The notes: a model not told the origin generated them from the letters alone. DNA of 64,000 nucleotides from JBDSKH01 sp050245915 (GCA_050245915.1 JBFWWZ010000001.1:110732-174731), one strand, 5' to 3'; shown: positions 1-8,548, counted from the first letter of the stretch. Program-made: numbers and translations.

Positions 1-621
1 GACGCTGTCCGCGCCGACCTGGAGGCCGCGGCGGCGCAGCCGGGCTCCCCATTGCTGGTCGGGTGGGACGAGGTCGAGGCGGTGCCCGGTGACCGGTACA
101 TCGAGGGGGACACGCACTGGTCGGGGGAGGCGGCGGTCGTCTTCTCCCGGCTGCTGGTGGATCGGCTCGGCGCCGACGGCGTCGCCGAGCCCGGCCTGTT
201 CGACCCGGCCGACGTCCACCCGGATGTCACCGTCGACTACGTCGGCGGGCTGTACGCACTGCTCGGCGTGGATCGCTCCGTCCCGGTGACCCTGTACACG
301 ACGGTCCGCGACGGCGTCACCGTCACCTACGAGCATGAGGAGCACGATGGCGCGGTCAGTCAGCGCTGGACCTCCACCGGACCGGGCCTGATCCCGGGCC
401 GGACGCTGATCCTGCACGACTCCTTCTTCTACATGGAGGATTCCGTGCTCGCCCCGTACTTCGCCGACCTCACGTCGCTCCCGGTGACCTCGCTTTCGGC
501 ACCGGGGGTGCTGGCCACCCTCGACGGCTACGACCATGTGATCGTGCAGCAGGTGCAGCGCACGGTCCCCGCGTTCCTCGACCAGATCGAATCGGCCGGC
601 TGGATCACGTCGGGTCGCTGA
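1..621 (+). CDS. AlgX/AlgJ-like SGNH-type acetyltransferase domain protein, 3' part
   Basis: The frame is open from the first base of the window, so the gene starts upstream and only about 206 C-terminal residues are visible. The motif GDTHWSGE followed later by HDSFF matches the AlgX/AlgJ SGNH-like fold of alginate-type O-acetyltransferases, which act on the outside of the cell on polysaccharides. No membrane segment or signal peptide lies in the visible part. A TTG at 52 could be read as a start, but the frame continues upstream without a stop. The substrate cannot be told. The 3' end is 21 bp before mnmA, which has its own promoter. Confidence 0.6.
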   Translation, partial: DAVRADLEAAAAQPGSPLLVGWDEVEAVPGDRYIEGDTHWSGEAAVVFSRLLVDRLGADGVAEPGLFDPADVHPDVTVDYVGGLYALLGVDRSVPVTLYTTVRDGVTVTYEHEEHDGAVSQRWTSTGPGLIPGRTLILHDSFFYMEDSVLAPYFADLTSLPVTSLSAPGVLATLDGYDHVIVQQVQRTVPAFLDQIESAGWITSGR

Positions 622-629
622 ACGCCGCG

Positions 630-635
630 TACCCT
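630..635 (+). promoter_or_regulatory. -10 box (TACCCT) of mnmA, leaderless
   Basis: TACCCT ends 7 nt before the GTG start of mnmA. Transcription starting at the usual distance would begin at the start codon itself, giving a leaderless mRNA. No Shine-Dalgarno sequence is present. Confidence 0.45.
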
Positions 636-642
636 GGAACCC

Positions 643-1761
643 GTGCGTGTTCTGGCGGCGATGAGCGGGGGTGTCGACTCCGCGGTGGCGGCCGCGCGCG
701 CCGTCGACGCCGGCCACGACGTCGTCGGGGTGCATCTGGCGCTCAGCCGCAACCCCGGCACGCTGCGCACCGGTGCCCGCGGCTGCTGCACCATCGAGGA
801 CTCGATGGATGCCCGCCGCGCCGCGACCCTGCTCGGCATCCCCTTCTACGTGTGGGATTTCAGCGAGCGGTTCCGCGCCGACGTGGTCGATGATTTCGTC
901 GCCGAGTACGCCGCGGGCCGCACCCCGAATCCGTGCATGCGCTGCAACGAGCGCATCAAGTTCGCGGCCCTGCTCGAGAAGGCTCTCGCCCTCGGGTTCG
1001 ACGCGGTGGCGACCGGCCACTACGCCACGATCGTGACGAGCGCCGACGGGGAGCGCGAGCTGCACCGCAGCGCCGCCTGGGCGAAAGACCAGTCCTACGT
1101 GCTCGGCGTGCTGACGCGTGAGCAGCTCGCGCACGCGATGTTCCCGCTCGGCGAGACTCCGTCGAAAGACCTGGTGCGGCAGGAGGCCGCGGCTCGCGGG
1201 CTGACGGTCGCGCAGAAGCCGGATTCCCACGACATCTGCTTCATCCCCGACGGCGATACCCGGGGCTGGCTCGCGGAACGGGTCGGCGCCGAGGAGGGCG
1301 CCATCCTGGATCGCAGCGGTGCCCGCATCGGCACGCACGCGGGCGCCGCCGCGTTCACGGTCGGGCAGCGCAAGGGGCTGAACATCGGGTACCCGTCCGA
1401 CGATGGCAAGCCGCGTTTCGTGCTGGAGGTGCGGCCGAAGACGAACGAAGTGGTGGTGGGTCCGCGCGAGGCGCTGGCGATCGGAGAGCTGGCGGGCTCG
1501 CGCTTCAGCTGGGCCGGGATGCCGCCCGCGGACCCCGGCGTCCCGTTCGACTGCGAGGTGCAGGTGCGCGCACACGGCGACCCGGTGCCCGCGCGCTGCC
1601 GGTTGAGTAGCCCGCAGGGCGTATCGAAACCCGAGCTGATCATCGAGTTGACGTCCCCTCTCGACGGCGTCGCACCCGGCCAGACGGCCGTCGTCTACGT
1701 CGGAACCCGTGTGCTCGGGCAGTGCACGATCGACCGCACGGTCAGCGCCGTCCCGGCCTGA
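643..1761 (+). CDS. mnmA: tRNA-specific 2-thiouridylase MnmA
   Basis: Cytoplasmic enzyme that activates U34 of Lys, Glu and Gln tRNAs with ATP and inserts sulfur to give 2-thiouridine. The 372-aa product has the PP-loop SGGVDS at residues 8-13, the first catalytic cysteine region NPCMRC (C98, C101) and the second, SHDICF (C199), agreeing with the two essential cysteines of E. coli MnmA. GTG start; no ribosome-binding site, so probably leaderless. A copy of the dispersed palindromic repeat lies inside the gene at about 1601-1632 and is read as the peptide RLSSPQGVSKP near residue 325, in the C-terminal beta-barrel region. The neighbour ligA follows after 29 bp. Confidence 0.95.
   Translation: MRVLAAMSGGVDSAVAAARAVDAGHDVVGVHLALSRNPGTLRTGARGCCTIEDSMDARRAATLLGIPFYVWDFSERFRADVVDDFVAEYAAGRTPNPCMRCNERIKFAALLEKALALGFDAVATGHYATIVTSADGERELHRSAAWAKDQSYVLGVLTREQLAHAMFPLGETPSKDLVRQEAAARGLTVAQKPDSHDICFIPDGDTRGWLAERVGAEEGAILDRSGARIGTHAGAAAFTVGQRKGLNIGYPSDDGKPRFVLEVRPKTNEVVVGPREALAIGELAGSRFSWAGMPPADPGVPFDCEVQVRAHGDPVPARCRLSSPQGVSKPELIIELTSPLDGVAPGQTAVVYVGTRVLGQCTIDRTVSAVPA
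1601..1632. repeat. Dispersed palindromic repeat inside mnmA, read in frame
   Basis: Begins GGTTGAGTAGCCC and ends GGGCGTATCGAAACC, the same layout as the intergenic copies at 6571 and 42595. The TGA and TAG triplets within it are out of the mnmA frame, so it is translated. Confidence 0.7.
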
Positions 1762-1778
1762 GGGTCGGTGGTCGTTCG

Positions 1779-1784
1779 TAGACT
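1779..1784 (+). promoter_or_regulatory. -10 box (TAGACT) of ligA, leaderless
   Basis: TAGACT ends 6 nt before the ATG of ligA. Flanking GGGTC and GACCC form a short inverted repeat (about 1763-1789) that could end mnmA transcription or bind a protein. Confidence 0.45.
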
Positions 1785-1790
1785 GACCCC

Positions 1791-4052
1791 ATGCCGCGCG
1801 GAAATGCAGCTCCCGACTCCGTCGACCAGGTCCCCGACGAGACGGCTCCCGATCTGGCGGCGGCGAAGGCCGACGCCGATGCGCTGACCACCCGCATCCT
1901 CGAGCTGCGCGAGGCGTACTACGAACGCGACGCCGCGATCGCGAGCGACGAAGAGTACGACGTCATGATGCGCCGGCTCGAAGAGCTGGAGCGGCTGTTC
2001 CCCGAGCTGCAGAGCCAGGACAGCCCCACGCAGAGCGTCGGCGGGGGAGTGTCGACCCTGTTCGCCCCGGTGCGCCACGCCGAGCGCATGCTGAGCCTCG
2101 ACAACGTGTTCAGCCGCGACGAGTTCCTGGCCTGGGCGGCGAAGGTCGAGCGTGACGCCGGCCGCCGCGTGCACTACCTGTGCGAGCTGAAGATCGACGG
2201 CCTCGCCCTGAACCTCCGGTACGAGAACGGCGTGCTCGTCAGTGCGGCCACGCGCGGGGACGGCGTCACCGGCGAAGACGTCACCGAGAACGTGAACCTC
2301 ATCGAGAGCATCCCGAAGCGGCTCGACACCGCCGGGCCGCCGGCCCTGGTCGAGGTGCGCGGCGAGGTGTTCTTCAACGCCGACGCGTTCGAGCGGCTCA
2401 ACGCCGTGCAGGCCGAGGCAGGTGATCGCCTGTTCGCGAACCCGCGCAATGCGGCATCCGGGTCTCTGCGTCAGAAGCGCGAGGGCAAGAACGCCGAGCA
2501 GGTGGCGCGCATGGAGAACCGCATCCGCGGGCTGCGCATGCTGGTGCACGGCATCGGCGCATGGGCCGACCCGCCGGTCGCCTCGCAGAGCGAGATCTAC
2601 GAGCTGCTGAAAGGCTGGGGCCTGCCCACCAGCACCTATTACAAGGTCGTCGACAGCGCGGAGGGCGCGGCCGAGTTCATCGAGTTCTACGGTGAGCACC
2701 GGCACGATGTCGAGCACGAGATCGACGGCATCGTGCTCAAGGTCGACGAGCTGGCGCTGCACGACGAGCTGGGGGCGACGAGTCGCGCGCCGCGCTGGGC
2801 GATCGCCTACAAGTACCCGCCCGAGCAGGTGAACACCAAGCTGCTCGACATCGTCGTCTCGATCGGGCGCACCGGCCGCGCCACGCCGTTCGCGGTGATG
2901 GAGAAGGTGCGGGTCGCCGGATCCGAGGTGCGGCAGGCGACGCTGCACAATCAGGATGTCGTGAAGGCCAAAGGCGTGCTCATCGGCGACACCGTGGTGC
3001 TGCGCAAGGCGGGCGACGTGATCCCCGAGGTGCTCGGACCGGTCGTCGAGCTGCGCGACGGCACCGAGCGCGAGTTCGTGATGCCGGCGAACTGCCCCGT
3101 CTGCGGCACCCCGCTCGCCCCGGCCAAAGAGGGCGACGCCGACCTGCGCTGCCCGAACGCCCGTTCCTGCCCGGCCCAGCTGCGGGGCCGGGTCGAGCAC
3201 ATCGGCTCACGCGGGGCCCTGGATATCGAGGGGCTCGGCGAGGTCGGTGCGGCATCCCTCACCCAGCCGGTGTTCCCGGTGCCGCCGCCGCTCGTCACCG
3301 AGGCCGGGCTGTTCGGCTTGACGCTCGACGACCTGTTCGACATCCAGGTGCGCGTGTGGGGTTCCGACAGCATCGAGACGCCGTACAAGCGACGCCGGCA
3401 GAAGAGCGACGGGCCACCCGCTGATCGAGCAGCCGGCGAAACCGGCGTGTCGAGGTCCGACCCCGACTTCGTGCCGTCGGTCGCGGCGCTGAAGCTCATC
3501 GACCAGCTCGAGAAGGCGAAGCAGAAAGAGCTGTGGCGCTTCCTCGTCGCGCTCTCGATCCGGCACGTCGGCCCGGTCGCGGCGCGGGCGCTCGCGGGAT
3601 ACTTCGGCTCGCTCGACGCGATCCGCGCGGCATCCCGGGACGAGCTGGCCGCCGTCGACGGGGTGGGCGGCATCATCGCCGACGCCGTGCGCGACTGGTT
3701 CGAGGTCGACTGGCATCGCGAGATCGTGGAGCAGTGGGCGCGCGACGGCGTGCCGTGGCGCATCCCCGGGCACGCCGGCCCCGGTTCGGCCGCCGCGGCG
3801 GACGGGCCGCTCGCCGGGCTCACCGTGGTGGCGACCGGTTCGCTCGAGGGGTACTCGAGGGAGGGCGCGCTCGAGGCGATCATGGCCGCCGGTGGCAAGG
3901 CGGCATCCAGTGTCTCGAAGAAGACCGACTTCGTCGCCGCCGGTCCGGGTGCCGGGTCGAAGCTGGCGAAGGCGGAGGAGCTGGGGGTGCGCATCATCGA
4001 TGCGGCCCAGTTCAAGCTCCTGGTGGAACAGGGTCCGGCGGCGCTGGACTAA
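1791..4052 (+). CDS. ligA: NAD-dependent DNA ligase LigA
   Basis: Seals nicks in DNA during replication and repair using NAD+. The 753-aa protein shows the family order: N-terminal Ia domain, adenylation motif ELKIDGLAL with the catalytic Lys, OB fold, four-Cys zinc finger (CPVCGTP and CPNARSCPAQ), helix-hairpin-helix repeats and a C-terminal BRCT domain (VVATGSLEGYSREGA). It is somewhat longer than the usual 670-700 aa. Between the zinc finger and the helix-hairpin-helix part lies a basic low-complexity insertion, part of which (ADRAAGETGVSRSD) is encoded by a copy of the dispersed repeat. ATG start, no ribosome-binding site. Confidence 0.97.
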   Translation: MPRGNAAPDSVDQVPDETAPDLAAAKADADALTTRILELREAYYERDAAIASDEEYDVMMRRLEELERLFPELQSQDSPTQSVGGGVSTLFAPVRHAERMLSLDNVFSRDEFLAWAAKVERDAGRRVHYLCELKIDGLALNLRYENGVLVSAATRGDGVTGEDVTENVNLIESIPKRLDTAGPPALVEVRGEVFFNADAFERLNAVQAEAGDRLFANPRNAASGSLRQKREGKNAEQVARMENRIRGLRMLVHGIGAWADPPVASQSEIYELLKGWGLPTSTYYKVVDSAEGAAEFIEFYGEHRHDVEHEIDGIVLKVDELALHDELGATSRAPRWAIAYKYPPEQVNTKLLDIVVSIGRTGRATPFAVMEKVRVAGSEVRQATLHNQDVVKAKGVLIGDTVVLRKAGDVIPEVLGPVVELRDGTEREFVMPANCPVCGTPLAPAKEGDADLRCPNARSCPAQLRGRVEHIGSRGALDIEGLGEVGAASLTQPVFPVPPPLVTEAGLFGLTLDDLFDIQVRVWGSDSIETPYKRRRQKSDGPPADRAAGETGVSRSDPDFVPSVAALKLIDQLEKAKQKELWRFLVALSIRHVGPVAARALAGYFGSLDAIRAASRDELAAVDGVGGIIADAVRDWFEVDWHREIVEQWARDGVPWRIPGHAGPGSAAAADGPLAGLTVVATGSLEGYSREGALEAIMAAGGKAASSVSKKTDFVAAGPGAGSKLAKAEELGVRIIDAAQFKLLVEQGPAALD
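3421..3457. repeat. Dispersed palindromic repeat variant inside ligA, read in frame
   Basis: CTGATCGAGCAGCCGGCG, then AAACCGGCGTGTCGAGGTCC. The CCGGCG/CCGGCG core and TCGAGCAG/TGTCGAG arms match the GGTCGAG...TGTCGAGACC form of the repeat. It is translated as part of the LigA insertion. Confidence 0.55.
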
Positions 4053-4062
4053 CGCACCGGCA

Positions 4063-4908
4063 CTAGCGCACCGGCCCGTCCGACGCGTCGCGCGTCTCGA
4101 CCACCTCGACCTCGTCGCCGAGCCGCAGGGTGGCGCCCGGGGTGTCGGGGATCACGTTGGTTGCGAACCAGGTCTTGCCGTCCCAGCGCCGGTGGCGCGC
4201 CAGGCTGGTGATCGGCTCCATCTGCTTCTCCCCGGTCTGCGGGTCGAGGGTGGTGAGCACGCAGCGGTCGCAGCCTTTGACGACGCGGAACGTCGCATCG
4301 CCGATGCGGATCCGCACCCAGCCGTCCTCCGCGAACGGCAGCGCGCCGGACACGATCAGGTTCGGACGGAATCGCGTTATCGCCAGCGGCCCCTCCTCGG
4401 GGCGCGGTCCGTCGGCGATCCAGTCGTTGAGCCGGCTGAGCGAGTCCTCGGAGGCGAGCAGCAACGGGTAGGCGTCGGCGAACGAGACGACGTCGCCGTC
4501 CTCCGCGAAGCGACGGCTGATCGGGCGCGCGAGCGGGTCGTCGAGGAAGACCAGCCGGACGGACAGCCCGAGCACGGCGCTCAGCCAGGCGTCCGCATCG
4601 TCGCCTCCTGCGCCCGCGGGGACCACGTCATCCCAGATCTCGACGTCGCCCGACGGTGCGGCCGGTTCCGCGACGACCAGCGGGTCGACGCCGGGGCCGT
4701 TCAGCCGCAGTCCACCGGGGACCAGTTCGGGGACAATCTGCAGCATCCGGTGCACTTCGCGCGCGGTGACCGCCCGTGCGGTCTCGTCGACGACCATCCA
4801 CCGCCGGTCGCCGGCGAGTCCCCACCGCTCGATGACCGCCTCAGCGAGGTCGTCGCCGCGGCAGGATTTGACCGGGTAGCGACGCAGTCCGGTGAGGGTG
4901 ATCGGCAC
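4063..4908 (-). CDS. MOSC domain protein, YcbX type
   Basis: A 281-aa protein with an N-terminal MOSC beta-barrel (LRRYPVKSCRGDDL) and a C-terminal MOSC domain (conserved Cys in GCDRCVLTTLDPQTG, FRPNLIVSG). MOSC proteins bind the molybdenum cofactor; YcbX-type members reduce N-hydroxylated compounds using partner flavin or iron-sulfur enzymes. No [2Fe-2S] ferredoxin domain is fused here. GTG start. Convergent with ligA, 10 bp between the stops, so each has its own promoter. The substrate is not predictable. Confidence 0.85.
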   Translation of the reverse strand: MPITLTGLRRYPVKSCRGDDLAEAVIERWGLAGDRRWMVVDETARAVTAREVHRMLQIVPELVPGGLRLNGPGVDPLVVAEPAAPSGDVEIWDDVVPAGAGGDDADAWLSAVLGLSVRLVFLDDPLARPISRRFAEDGDVVSFADAYPLLLASEDSLSRLNDWIADGPRPEEGPLAITRFRPNLIVSGALPFAEDGWVRIRIGDATFRVVKGCDRCVLTTLDPQTGEKQMEPITSLARHRRWDGKTWFATNVIPDTPGATLRLGDEVEVVETRDASDGPVR

Positions 4909-5202
4909 CCGTTCACGCTACGGGATGAGGCCGCCCGCCCTGGGCGTCGGGGTACAGCCAGACAGGTCTGTCTCGAGCGCGATGCCCAGAATTCCGGGCG
5001 CGATACCCGGTCGTTCCACCCCTCGAAGGCGGGCCGATCGTCCCCCGTTCGGGGGACAAAATGACCGAAAACACCCGAATGGGGGCCATAATCCGCCGTC
5101 TACCCCCTTTCGGGTGGCAATCCTCACGTACGATTCCTTTGCGGTGAAGCGCGTCGTACTGGGACGGCGCTGCAGGCCGCGCAGGGCGATAGGAACCCGA
5201 AC
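4909..5202. promoter_or_regulatory. Intergenic region with three phased 14-bp sites and a -10 box
   Basis: No gene is seen in these 294 bases. Three related 14-mers lie at 5042-5055, 5072-5085 (inverted) and 5103-5116. In a common orientation they read CCCCCGTTCGGGGG, CCCCCATTCGGGTG and CCCCCTTTCGGGTG. Their centres are 30 and 31 bp apart, about three helical turns. A -10-like TACGAT lies at 5129-5134, directly downstream of the third site. The layout suggests a cooperative DNA-binding protein controlling the hydrolase gene that follows. Confidence 0.5.
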
Positions 5203-6579
5203 GTGCTGGCGGACGTCACAGCAGTTCTCTCCACCTCGTCGACGATCACAGCAGTCGCCGAGGCGTTCAGCGTGCCCGAGAACAGCCGCGTCTCCATCGT
5301 GGCGCAGGCGGTCCCGACGGCCGACCAGCTCGCCTGGTCCGCGGCAACCGATCCGCAGAGCTCCGACCCGCAGAGCGACGACCCCCAGAGGTCGCGCGCG
5401 GTCACCGTGCTCGACACCCTCGCCACCCTCTCCCGTTCCCAGCTGGAGGCGTGGGCGAACGACCCGTCCGCCGTCAGCGACCTGCTCGCCGCCCCGCCCG
5501 CGGCCAACCAGGTCGCCGACTGGTGGGCGACCACCGACGCTGCGGCGCGTCAGCGACTGCTCACCGCCGCGCCGCGACTGGTCGGCAACCTCGAGGGCAT
5601 GCCCTACGAGGTGAGGGATGTCGCGAACCGCGACGTGCTCGCCGCGAGCATCGCGCGCGTCACGGCTCAGCTCGCCGACGGCTCGGTGGGCCGAGCCGCG
5701 ACGGAGCAGCTGCAGGCCCAGCTGCACATGCTGCAGCAGGTGCGGGATGCCGTGGCGACCGGTCCCAGCGGCCTGCCTCGCACCCTGATCACCCTCGACA
5801 CCGCAGACGGCGGTCGTGCGGTGATCGCCGTCGGCGACCTCGCCACCGCCGACTTCGTCAGCTACCTGGTGCCCGGCATGTTCTACACCGTCGACAGCGA
5901 GGTCGGCAGCTGGGCGGGTGCCGCCGACCAGCTCGCCGTGGATCAGGCCGCCTGGCTCGAGCGCCTCGCGCCCGCGCAGCATTCCGCCGGTAGCGCCCAG
6001 ACCGTCGCGACGGTCGCGTGGATCGGCTACCGCACCCCGACCGTCGTCAACGTCGCATCCCTCGATCTGGCCCGCGAGGGCAGCGACGCGCTCACCGCAT
6101 CGCTGCGCGGACTCGAGGCGGTGCGCTCGGGTGGGACGGATCGTCCGTACCTGTCGATCCTCGCCCACTCGTACGGCGCCACCGCCGCACTGCTCGCCCT
6201 GCAAGAGAACGACGTCACCGTCGATGCGCTCGCGATGGTGGGGTCCCCCGGCAGCCCGGCCGAGAACGTCGGCCAGCTGCGGGTGCGCGACGGCAACGTG
6301 TGGGTCGCGGATGCGGCGCTCGACCCGGTCGCCAGCACCGGCGTCTTCGGCAGCCACCCGCTGAGCGCCGCCTACGGCGCCCACCACTTCGGAGTGGACG
6401 GCGCCGTGGACCCGTTCACTCGGGCGACCCGCGCGCCGGCGCGCGGGCACGTCGACGACATCACCCCCGGTAGCGAGTCGTTCCGCACCAAGGCGCGGAT
6501 CGCGATCGGGCCGGGCCGGCTGGTCCTCACCGCCGACGGCACGGTCGCCGCCGAGCCCCGCGCCCTGCGTGCTGGTTGA
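5203..6579 (+). CDS. DUF1023 family alpha/beta hydrolase
   Basis: A 458-aa protein. The C-terminal half carries the alpha/beta hydrolase nucleophile elbow AHSYGATAA and the conserved IGYRTP and GTDRPYLSIL regions of the actinobacterial DUF1023 family. The N-terminal half is alpha-helical (QLEAWANDP, WWATTDAAARQRLL) and resembles the helical, WXG100-associated part common in this family. Physiological substrate unknown. GTG start with a weak AGGAAC upstream. The TGA stop is supplied by a dispersed repeat (6571-6607), giving the C-terminus RALRAG. The upstream region has three phased 14-bp sites. Confidence 0.8.
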   Translation: MLADVTAVLSTSSTITAVAEAFSVPENSRVSIVAQAVPTADQLAWSAATDPQSSDPQSDDPQRSRAVTVLDTLATLSRSQLEAWANDPSAVSDLLAAPPAANQVADWWATTDAAARQRLLTAAPRLVGNLEGMPYEVRDVANRDVLAASIARVTAQLADGSVGRAATEQLQAQLHMLQQVRDAVATGPSGLPRTLITLDTADGGRAVIAVGDLATADFVSYLVPGMFYTVDSEVGSWAGAADQLAVDQAAWLERLAPAQHSAGSAQTVATVAWIGYRTPTVVNVASLDLAREGSDALTASLRGLEAVRSGGTDRPYLSILAHSYGATAALLALQENDVTVDALAMVGSPGSPAENVGQLRVRDGNVWVADAALDPVASTGVFGSHPLSAAYGAHHFGVDGAVDPFTRATRAPARGHVDDITPGSESFRTKARIAIGPGRLVLTADGTVAAEPRALRAG

Positions 6580-6607
6580 GTAGCGCCGAAGGCGCGTATC
6601 GAAACCC
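6571..6607. repeat. Dispersed palindromic repeat at the end of the DUF1023 gene
   Basis: GCTGGTTGAGTAGCGCC, then GAAGGCGCGTATCGAAACC. GCGCC and GGCGC pair to form a hairpin and the outer arms are imperfectly complementary. The first TGA in it (6577-6579) is the stop codon of the upstream gene. Confidence 0.8.
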
Positions 6608-6610
6608 CCG

Positions 6611-6616
6611 TAGGAT
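6611..6616 (+). promoter_or_regulatory. -10 box (TAGGAT) of gatC, leaderless
   Basis: Ends 6 nt before the GTG of gatC, just downstream of the dispersed repeat. No Shine-Dalgarno sequence. Confidence 0.5.
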
Positions 6617-6622
6617 TACCGG

Positions 6623-6928
6623 GTGTCGTCGCCTGAGATCACCCCTGACGTCGTGACCCATCTGGCGGGTCTCGCCCGCATCGCGCTCACCCCCGCAGAG
6701 ATCGAGAAACTGACCGGCGAGCTGGGCGTCATCGTGGAGTCGGTGGCGAAGGTGACCGAGGTCGCGACGCCCGACGTCCCGGCGACCAGCCACCCCATCC
6801 CGTTGGGCACCGTGACCCGGCCCGACGTCGTCGGGCAGACCCTCACCCCGGCGCAGGCCCTCGCCGGTGCGCCGGAGTCGCAGGACGACCAGTTCAAGGT
6901 CTCGTCGATCCTGGGGGAGGAGCAGTGA
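6623..6928 (+). CDS. gatC: Asp-tRNA(Asn)/Glu-tRNA(Gln) amidotransferase subunit C
   Basis: Small subunit (101 aa) of the GatCAB amidotransferase, which converts mischarged Glu-tRNA(Gln) and Asp-tRNA(Asn) to the correct species. Family features: the N-terminal helix HLAGLARIALTPAEIEKL and the end segment DDQFKVSSILGEEQ. GTG start, probably leaderless. Its TGA overlaps the gatA start (TGATG). gatB is not in this operon but about 5.6 kb downstream. Confidence 0.95.
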   Translation: MSSPEITPDVVTHLAGLARIALTPAEIEKLTGELGVIVESVAKVTEVATPDVPATSHPIPLGTVTRPDVVGQTLTPAQALAGAPESQDDQFKVSSILGEEQ

Positions 6929-8454
6929 TGGCCTCTTCGACGAGCTCAGAGCTCACCCGGCTGCCGGCGCACGAGCTCGCCGACAAGCTCGCCTCCGGCG
7001 AGGTCTCGAGCGTGGAGGCGACACAGGCGCACCTGGACCGGATCGCGGCGGTCGACGGCGACATCCACGCGTTCCTGCACCTGAACGAGGCTGCACTGGA
7101 TACCGCGGCCGGCATCGACAGGCGGCGCGCGGCGGGCGAGAAGCTGGCTCCGCTGGCGGGGGTCCCTGTCGCGATCAAGGATGTGCTCTGCACGCTGGAC
7201 ATGCCGTCGACGGCCGGGTCCCGCATCCTGGAGGGCTGGGTGCCGCCGTACGATGCGACGGTCGTCGCCCGCATGCGCGACGCCGGGCTGGTGCCGCTCG
7301 GCAAGACGAACATGGACGAGTTCGCGATGGGCTCGTCGACGGAGCATTCGGCATACGGCGCCACGCACAACCCGTGGGACCTCGACCGGATCCCCGGCGG
7401 TTCCGGCGGCGGTTCGGCGGCGGCGGTCTCGGCGTTCGAGGCGCCTCTCGCCCTCGGGTCCGATACCGGGGGGTCGATCCGTCAGCCGGCGGCGGTCACC
7501 GGGTCGGTCGGCATGAAGCCGACGTACGGCGGGGTGTCGCGGTACGGCGCGATCGCGCTGGCCTCGTCGCTCGATCAGGTGGGCCCGGTGACCCGGACGG
7601 TGCTCGACGCGGCGATGCTGCACGACGTGATCGGCGGGCACGACCCGCGCGACTCGACCTCGATCCCGGACGCCTGGCCCTCGTTCACCGACGCCGCGCG
7701 TGCGGGGCTGCGGGATGACGCCGTCAAGGGTCTGCGCATCGGCGTGGTCGCGGAGATGTCGAAGGAGTCGCAGGGCTTCCAGCCGGGGGTGCTGCAGCGG
7801 TTCCATGAGGCGCTTGCGAAGCTGGAGGCGCGGGGCGCCGAACTCGTCGAGGTGTCTGCCCCGAGTTTCGACTATGCGATCGCGGCCTACTACCTGATCC
7901 TGCCGGCGGAGGCGTCGAGCAACCTGGCGAAGTTCGACTCGGTGCGGTTCGGGATGCGCGTCCCGGTCCCGGGCGGCACGGTCGAGGATGTGATGGCCGC
8001 CACCCGCGAGGCCGGCTTCGGCGATGAGGTGAAGCGCCGCATCATCCTGGGCACCTACGCCCTCTCGGCCGGCTATTACGACGCGTACTACGGATCGGCC
8101 CAGAAGGTGCGGACGCTCATCCAGCGCGACTTCGCGGCGGCGTTCGAGAAGGCCGACGTGCTGGCGACCCCGGCGGCGCCGACGACGGCGTTCAAGCTGG
8201 GCGAGAAGCTGGACGACCCCCTGGCGATGTACCTGAACGACCTGACGACGATCCCCGCGAACCTGGCCGGCGTGCCGGGTATCGCGCTGCCCTCGGGGCT
8301 GGCCCCGGAGGACGGGTTGCCGGCCGGCATCCAGTTCATGGCACCCGCCCGCGAGGATGCGCGCCTGTACACGGTGGGCGCCGCGCTCGAGCAGGCGCTG
8401 CTCGCCGAGTGGGGCGGGCCGCTGCTGTCGAAGGCACCCGCGCTCCCCGGCTGA
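6928..8454 (+). CDS. gatA: Asp-tRNA(Asn)/Glu-tRNA(Gln) amidotransferase subunit A
   Basis: Amidase subunit of GatCAB: releases ammonia from glutamine for transamidation of the mischarged tRNA. Amidase-signature Ser-Ser-Lys triad elements are present: VPVAIKD (Lys), GGSGGGSAAAV and SDTGGSIRQPA (cis-Ser and nucleophile Ser). About 508 aa, the normal length. A GTG lies one codon earlier at 6925; ATG at 6928 is preferred because AGGAGCAG precedes it and it overlaps the gatC stop by one base. Confidence 0.95.
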   Translation: MASSTSSELTRLPAHELADKLASGEVSSVEATQAHLDRIAAVDGDIHAFLHLNEAALDTAAGIDRRRAAGEKLAPLAGVPVAIKDVLCTLDMPSTAGSRILEGWVPPYDATVVARMRDAGLVPLGKTNMDEFAMGSSTEHSAYGATHNPWDLDRIPGGSGGGSAAAVSAFEAPLALGSDTGGSIRQPAAVTGSVGMKPTYGGVSRYGAIALASSLDQVGPVTRTVLDAAMLHDVIGGHDPRDSTSIPDAWPSFTDAARAGLRDDAVKGLRIGVVAEMSKESQGFQPGVLQRFHEALAKLEARGAELVEVSAPSFDYAIAAYYLILPAEASSNLAKFDSVRFGMRVPVPGGTVEDVMAATREAGFGDEVKRRIILGTYALSAGYYDAYYGSAQKVRTLIQRDFAAAFEKADVLATPAAPTTAFKLGEKLDDPLAMYLNDLTTIPANLAGVPGIALPSGLAPEDGLPAGIQFMAPAREDARLYTVGAALEQALLAEWGGPLLSKAPALPG

Positions 8455-8548
8455 CCGACCACGCCCTCGCGCCCGGTCGCGCGACCCGCACCCCCGCTCG
8501 TCGGCTGACCGACCGCATTCGCGGCCGGTCATGCGACCCGCACCCCCG
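8448..8548. repeat. Imperfect tandem duplication at the gatA/HNH junction
   Basis: Two adjacent copies of about 50 bp: 8448-8497 and 8502-8548. Each starts CGGCTGACCGACC, has a CCGGTC centre and ends GCGACCCGCACCCCCGC. The first copy begins within the last codons of gatA; the second runs into the 3' end of the convergent HNH gene. Confidence 0.6.

Noticed and set aside
4892..5614. Plus-strand frame beginning at GTG 5144, close to the TACGAT box
   Set aside because: Its translation is Arg/Ser/Pro-rich and overlaps the DUF1023 gene in another frame; the DUF1023 frame has family motifs.
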